A stretch of DNA of 64,000 nt from Neodiprion pinetum (taxonomy: Eukaryota; Arthropoda; Insecta; Hymenoptera; Diprionidae): contig NC_060233.1 of assembly GCF_021155775.2 (NCBI RefSeq), positions 28,499,456 to 28,563,455 of the forward strand, read 5' to 3'. Below are positions 58,727-64,000 of the stretch, in pieces. Below the pieces are notes generated by a model that saw only the letters and a list, made by a program, of their open reading frames with translations, ran no database searches and was not told the DNA's origin. The translations under genes and the position numbers were made by a program. Positions within the stretch are counted from its first letter, which is position 1. The number at the start of each line of letters is the position of its first letter.

Positions 58727-60796
58727 AAATTTTATTAGCGTACTGACAGCTACTGAATTTCGGCTTGCGCGAAAAACGAATTGAAATAATTTATTATAAA
58801 CATGAACCAGGAACCACGGAGCGCTTATCCTGGAAGTCGAGAAATTTTATTAGCGGACTGACAGTTACTGAATTTCGGCTTGCGCGAAAAACGAATTGAA
58901 ATAATTTATTGTAAACATGAACCAGGAACCACGGAGCGCTTATCCTGGAAGTCGCGAAATTTTATCAGCGGACTGACAGCTACTGAATTTCGGCTTGCGC
59001 GAAAAACGAATTGAAATAATTTATTGTAAACATGAACCAGGAACCACGGAGCGCTTATCCTGGAAGTCGAGAAATTTTATTAGCGGACTGACAGTTACTG
59101 AATTTCGGCTTGCGCGAAAAACGAATTGAAATAATTTATTGTAAACATGAACCAGGAACCACGGAGCGCTTATCCTGGAAGTCGAGAAATTTTATCAGCG
59201 GACTGACAGCTACTGAATTTCGGCTTGCGCGAAAAACGAATTGAAATAATTTATTGTAAACATGAACCAGGAACCACGGAGCGCTTATCCTGGAAGTCGA
59301 GAAATTTTATCAGCGGACTGACAGTTACTGAATTTCGGCTTGCGCGAAAAACGAATTGAAATAATTTATTGTAAACATGAACCAGGAACCACGGAGCGCT
59401 TATCCTGGAAGTCGAGAAATTTTATCAGCGGACTGACAGTTACTGAATTTCGGCTTGCGCGAAAAACGAATTGAAATAATTTATTGTAAACATGAACCAG
59501 GAACCACGGAGCGCTTATCCTGGAAGTCGAGAAATTCTATTAGCGGACTGACAGCTACTGAATTTTGGCTTGCGCGAAAAACGAATTGAAATAATTTATT
59601 GTAAACATGAACCAGGAACCACGGAGCGCTTATCCTGGAAGTCGAGAAATTTTATTAGCGGACTGACAGTTACTGAATTTCGGCTTGCGCGAAAAACGAA
59701 TTGAAATAATTTATTGTAAACATGAACCAGGAACCACGGAGCGCTTATCCTGGAAGTCGAGAAATTTTATCAGCGGACTGACAGCTACTGAATTTCGGCT
59801 TGCGCGAAAAACGAATTGAAATAATTCATTGTAAACATGAACCAGGAACCACGGAGCGCTTATCCTGGAAGTCGAGAAATTTTATCAGCGGACTGACAGC
59901 TACTGAATTTCGGCTTGCGCGAAAAACGAATTGAAATAATTTATTGTAAACATGAACCAGGAACCACGGAGCGCTTATCCTGGAAGTCGAGAAATTTTAT
60001 CAGCGGACTGACAGCTACTGAATTTCGGCTTGCGCGAAAAACGAATTGAAATAATTTATTGTAAACATGAACCAGGAACCACGGAGCGCTTATCCTGGAA
60101 GTCGAGAAATTTTATCAGCGGACTGACAGTTACTGAATTTCGGCTTGCGCGAAAAACGAATTGAAATAATTTATTGTAAACATGAACCAGGAACCACGGA
60201 GCGCTTATCCTGGAAGTCGAGAAATTCTATTAGCGGACTGACAGCTACTGAATTTTGGCTTGCGCGAAAAACGAATTGAAATAATTTATTGTAAACATGA
60301 ACCAGGAACCACGGAGCGCTTATCCTGGAAGTCGAGAAATTTTATTAGCGGACTGACAGTTACTGAATTTCGGCTTGCGCGAAAAACGAATTGAAATAAT
60401 TTATTGTAAACATGAACCAGGAACCACGGAGCGCTTATCCTGGAAGTCGAGAAATTTTATCAGCGGACTGACAGCTACTGAATTTCGGCTTGCGCGAAAA
60501 ACGAATTGAAATAATTCATTGTAAACATGAACCAGGAACCACGGAGCGCTTATCCTGGAAGTCGAGAAATTTTATCAGCGGACTGACAGCTACTGAATTT
60601 CGGCTTGCGCGAAAAACGAATTGAAATAATTTATTGTAAACATGAACCAGGAACCACGGAGCGCTTATCCTGGAAGTCGAGAAATTTTATCAGCGGACTG
60701 ACAGCTACTGAATTTCGGCTTGCGCGAAAAACGAATTGAAATAATTTATTGTAAACATGAACCAGGAACCACGGAGCGCTTATCCTGGAAGTCGAG
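58727..60796 (-). repeat. 115-bp tandem array, 18 units (right arm)
   Basis: 2070 bp = 18 x 115, with every unit in minus orientation and exactly twice the left-arm number. Diagnostic variants show a higher-order repeat. The pair gaaattctattag / gaattttggc appears at 59531 and 60221, and aataattcattg at about 59818 and 60508, both 690 bp (six units) apart. A block of six units was therefore duplicated recently. Confidence 0.97.
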
Positions 60797-61708
60797 CTTC
60801 ACCGCGTAGCGGACCCGAAGCGCGGGATCCGGGAGGTTGAGAACCCGGTACTCGAAATACGTAGCGGCCCGAAGCGCGGGATCCGTGAGGTTGAGAACCC
60901 GGTACTCGAAATTTGCGGAGCGCGACTCTCATCCGTCCGCTCTACTGCGCGGTTGTTACCCGACTGAGGAACTCGGCTAGCCGATTCTAGATTGGTGACG
61001 TCACTTTCCGAACATCCGAAAATTCAAACTTTGGTTTCGAACTGTAATACTACGTATGATGATGTATGATGTATGATGTACGATGTACGATGTATGATGT
61101 ATGATGTATGATGTATGATTATATGATATGATGTATAATGATTTTAGTTTTCACGTTTCATACAAGAAATACACACGTTATCTCTCCTGCCGATTCCAGA
61201 CTCAAGCGACCAGTCCCTTCGATGGTCAGCCGTTGACTGCAGATATATTCTTCAGTGAACGGGCCGGCTAATAACGCTGCCGTTCTGCGACAGTTGGATG
61301 ATGAAAAATTTCGCTCGTATCTTTCAAATGTGCGTTAAAATACACTCGAAGTGTTAAGAAGCGTCGTTCTTTCTCTCCCTATCACCTTTCTAGGTCTTTA
61401 AACCACTACGCAGCGTTAAATACTGTCTCATATACGAAGCATCCATTTCATCTCGTTCAAAATTAGCGCATCCGTGATGTATTACAGTTACTCTGAATTT
61501 TTTTCCATCCGAATACTTTTCGAAAAACAATTCTGCTCCTCCACCCAACGCAGATGCTTCACTTGCGACCAGCTAAAACAGCGTTTCGATTCTATGCCTA
61601 TGAAAATTCAAGATCGAGAGAGCAAATGAAAAGTTGTTGGAATAATTATGAATACTAATGTTATGGAATACATCGAGCGCGCGTCGAATAAAATCCCATT
61701 TCGAAATG
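60758..61708 (-). repeat. Module copy C (right arm), with Inr + DPE on the minus strand
   Basis: Near-identical mirror of copy B. The core-promoter pair lies on the minus strand with the Inr at about 60962-60967 and the DPE at about 60934-60938. The ATCATAC-type microsatellite is mirrored at about 61058-61124. Confidence 0.85.
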
Positions 61709-63472
61709 AAAAATACTTCTCTTTTCATATCATAGCTAATCTAGCAATATAGGTAGATAGGATGGTTGGAGGTGTTCGGAAATGGTAGGACATTTCAAAA
61801 GTTAAAGTCGACGACGATCCGGTGCATCAATTTTATCGTTACAGATTTTCTTTTCCCATGAGGCATAGAGTATTCAACAACGATAATGCAGTCCTTAAAA
61901 TTCATCATTCATCTCTGTCTGGAAAGCTAATTCGCAAGGTGTGGTATTCTAGATATGTCAAAACTAAGCTAGCGGCACGTGTTTGCATTATTAGAAAAAT
62001 ACCCGTACTCTACATACACTGTTTCTAATCTTTTGCTACATTTGGTTTAATCCCCATGCTTCCACAGCACGAATAGTCGGAAATGTTTTTGATTATCCAT
62101 AATAAAACAAGAGAAGTAACAAAGCTTAAATTTATTGTTAAAGCTCCAATGAATACATCAAACTGCGGTCGAATTCATTTATTATTTGCACATGACCTCT
62201 GTACATTTGATAAATTATTCCTAAATACATTGAAACATATGTATTTATAATGAAATATCATGCAATGGGCTGTGTAAACTACAAACTATAATTTCTATCA
62301 AATAGCTGCTTTTATGTCAACTGGGCTTTGAGACTCAGTTAAGTTGGATCTCGATTTTTGCCATTGTATGTAGGACATTGGGTTACAAGAACAAATGCGA
62401 ATTACGAAGAACTCCGTATTAGAGATAAGGATATTTTAGTTCAAGTATACCTATACACAGAAATCCGTATGTGAATATACTAAGACCTCTGTGTTTATTG
62501 TAAAAGTCTAGTTTTAAATATGTGTATATATTTATATACACATGCATAAGTATACGTATACATATATACACACATACATGTACATAAATAATTGCCAAGA
62601 AATTATAAACACTCACAACTTGTCGCAAATGGAGTAAAACGTAAGGTTAATAATATACAAATTACACAAGCGCACCATAAAACATGGCAAGGGTAATCCT
62701 AGTGCAGTGATTGTACAAACTGAAGAAATATACATTTACATATACATGATATAAATTAATAGACTAGAAAAGAGTATTTAGAGAGCTTATCTAATTCCGA
62801 TCTTGTCACAATAGATCATTAACATAATCAATATACGGTTAAAGCTGTATTAGCTACATTCACTATTAGAGATAATATTTTTTATCCATTTTTATAGTTA
62901 CATATTTAATTTCTTGTACAACAATTTTTCAAATTTCACCGCAAAATGCCCAACGAGTTCTCGTAGTGCAAATACGAGTCCAATTACCTTACAGATGGCA
63001 TTACATTGATTTTTGCCTTCTCGCGTCGAGTTTTAAATACAGAGAAATCTCAATGAAAGCTCATTTCTATAAGATTTATTGTAGTGCTGTATTCGTAGCT
63101 GTACCTGTTATTCTATATTATATACTGTCCTAAATTTTAAACACACAGCACAACAATGGCTGAAAGCACAATGGCAAGAAGAGAGGAGCAATTTGCATCC
63201 TAATAAATCTTTTCTTCTTCGTACGTAGCGGAGCGATGTCACGTCGGAGGATATGTACTAGTGGATCACTAGGTGGGGCACAGAACTGAAACATAATTGT
63301 GTTGAAAATCTTCAACATCTCTTACAGAAAGTAGGTACGTTGCCAGACCTTATATACCAACAATGAATATTCGTAGAGGCTATATTCATAAATACTTACA
63401 AAAGTAAGCTAATATTTTACCCGCAATTGCTTATTACTGATAACTTGATATGATAATATCCCCTCCCCGCCC
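61709..63472 (-). other. Unique segment of the right arm
   Basis: Mirror of 52846-54609. A weak candidate exon sits at 61789-62028 (plus sense, 79 codons, DISKVKVDDDP... to IPVLYIHCF). It opens after an AG but has a poor polypyrimidine tract, and there is no ATG near its start. An identical frame exists in the left arm. Not recognised. Confidence 0.5.
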
Positions 63473-63635
63473 CTCCCCGCATACATCTACTTCTACTCCT
63501 ACTCTACTCCAACTCCTACTACTACGACTACTCCTATTCCTACTCCGACTTCTACCACTTCTACTTCAACTCCCACTACTCCTACTCCTGATCCTACTCC
63601 TACTCTAATGAATATAATAAAAATGTTATACTCAC

Positions 63636-63718
63636 AGTGTACAAGTCCTCGTCATCCTCGTCCTCCTCCTCGCCCACCTCGATCACCCGCAACCACCGCG
63701 AACTACCTCGGGTTATAC
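63636..63718 (-). pseudogene. Mirror copy of exon-like module 3
   Basis: Reverse complement of 52600-52682, with the GTGAGT donor and AG acceptor conserved. The intron unit that follows it leftward in gene sense runs to the window edge. Confidence 0.45.
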
Positions 63719-64000
63719 CTTGAATAGTAATGAATATTTTTAGTATAAGAACACATCAAAAACACTGTTCAAGGATTAATATAATTAATTAATTAATTAA
63801 TAATATAATCAAGTTTATTAGCGCATTTGAAGCTACTGAACATGTGCTTGCGCGAGAAATGAATTGAAATAATTTGTTGTAAACGTGACAAGTTTGAAAA
63901 ATTTAAAATAAAATATAATGACAATTGTCATTAAATATTATAAGAATATTAATTAATTAATTAATAATATAATAAATTATATGAGCTTATTCATAGCTAC

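Larger units (their letters stand above)
57589..63945 (-). repeat. Right arm of giant inverted repeat (continues to or past the window end)
   Basis: Reverse complement of the left arm. It is longer by 1199 bp because of nine extra 115-bp units and one extra 164-bp unit. At about 63945 it stops matching the left arm and continues into another 164-bp-type intron copy (attaattaattaataatataataaatt), so the break lies inside the intron repeat and the true right end is outside the window. Confidence 0.92.

Noticed and set aside
55522..60796. CRISPR-like or spacer-repeat array
   Set aside because: Units are contiguous 115-bp near-identical tandem repeats without unique spacers, in eukaryotic DNA. 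It is a satellite-like array.

Overview
The window is nuclear DNA of an animal, most likely an insect. It is AT-rich and has spliceosomal introns, many microsatellites, poly-A/T runs, small inverted-repeat elements and a short interstitial run of the arthropod telomere motif TTAGG (five units near 9605). A hymenopteran is my guess, but nothing in the window proves the order. Gene density is very low. Most open frames of 60-130 codons are chance frames in AT-rich or simple-sequence DNA, so I leave them out.

Layout. (1) 265-10546, minus strand: two exons, about 9.75 kb apart, of a protein I do not recognise; it continues past the left edge. (2) 10550-28400: no recognisable gene; microsatellites, dispersed repeats and one foldback element. 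(3) 29433-29614, plus strand: the last coding exon of RING-box protein 2 (RBX2/RNF7/Roc2), the RING subunit of CUL5-type ubiquitin ligases; I could not find its upstream exon in the window. (4) 30000-47000: no recognisable gene, but two or three CpG-rich, CCAAT-bearing promoter-like patches and a 613-bp foldback element (37879-38491). (5) 47269-48531, minus strand: a complete two-coding-exon ZNF706-type small zinc-finger gene with a probable 5' untranslated exon near 48961. (6) 49600-50690: two MITE-like elements and a possible tiny plus-strand start exon.

(7) From about 50985 to the right edge lies the most unusual part. A module with an arthropod-style core promoter (Inr TCAGTC plus a DPE at +28) leads into a tandem series of exon-shaped blocks with conserved splice sites, separated by introns of exactly 240 bp. 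Most of this is then folded into a giant inverted repeat. The left arm runs from about 52375 to 57533, a unique spacer of about 55 bp follows, and the right arm runs from about 57589 past the window end. The arms differ by whole repeat units. The left arm has 9 copies of a 115-bp tandem unit and the right arm exactly 18. The right arm also carries one extra 164-bp intron unit. The centre is a G-rich/C-rich mirrored stretch able to form hairpins and G-quadruplexes. The 115-bp unit is itself a chimera of exon-like and intron-like sequence.

The recognisable protein genes (RBX2, ZNF706) are unrelated housekeeping-type genes, and nothing suggests they work together. The right-hand 13 kb is best read as a young, still changing palindromic amplicon or foldback structure built from a decayed exon-intron module. 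Its exact structure, or whether it is partly an assembly artefact, needs long-read confirmation.
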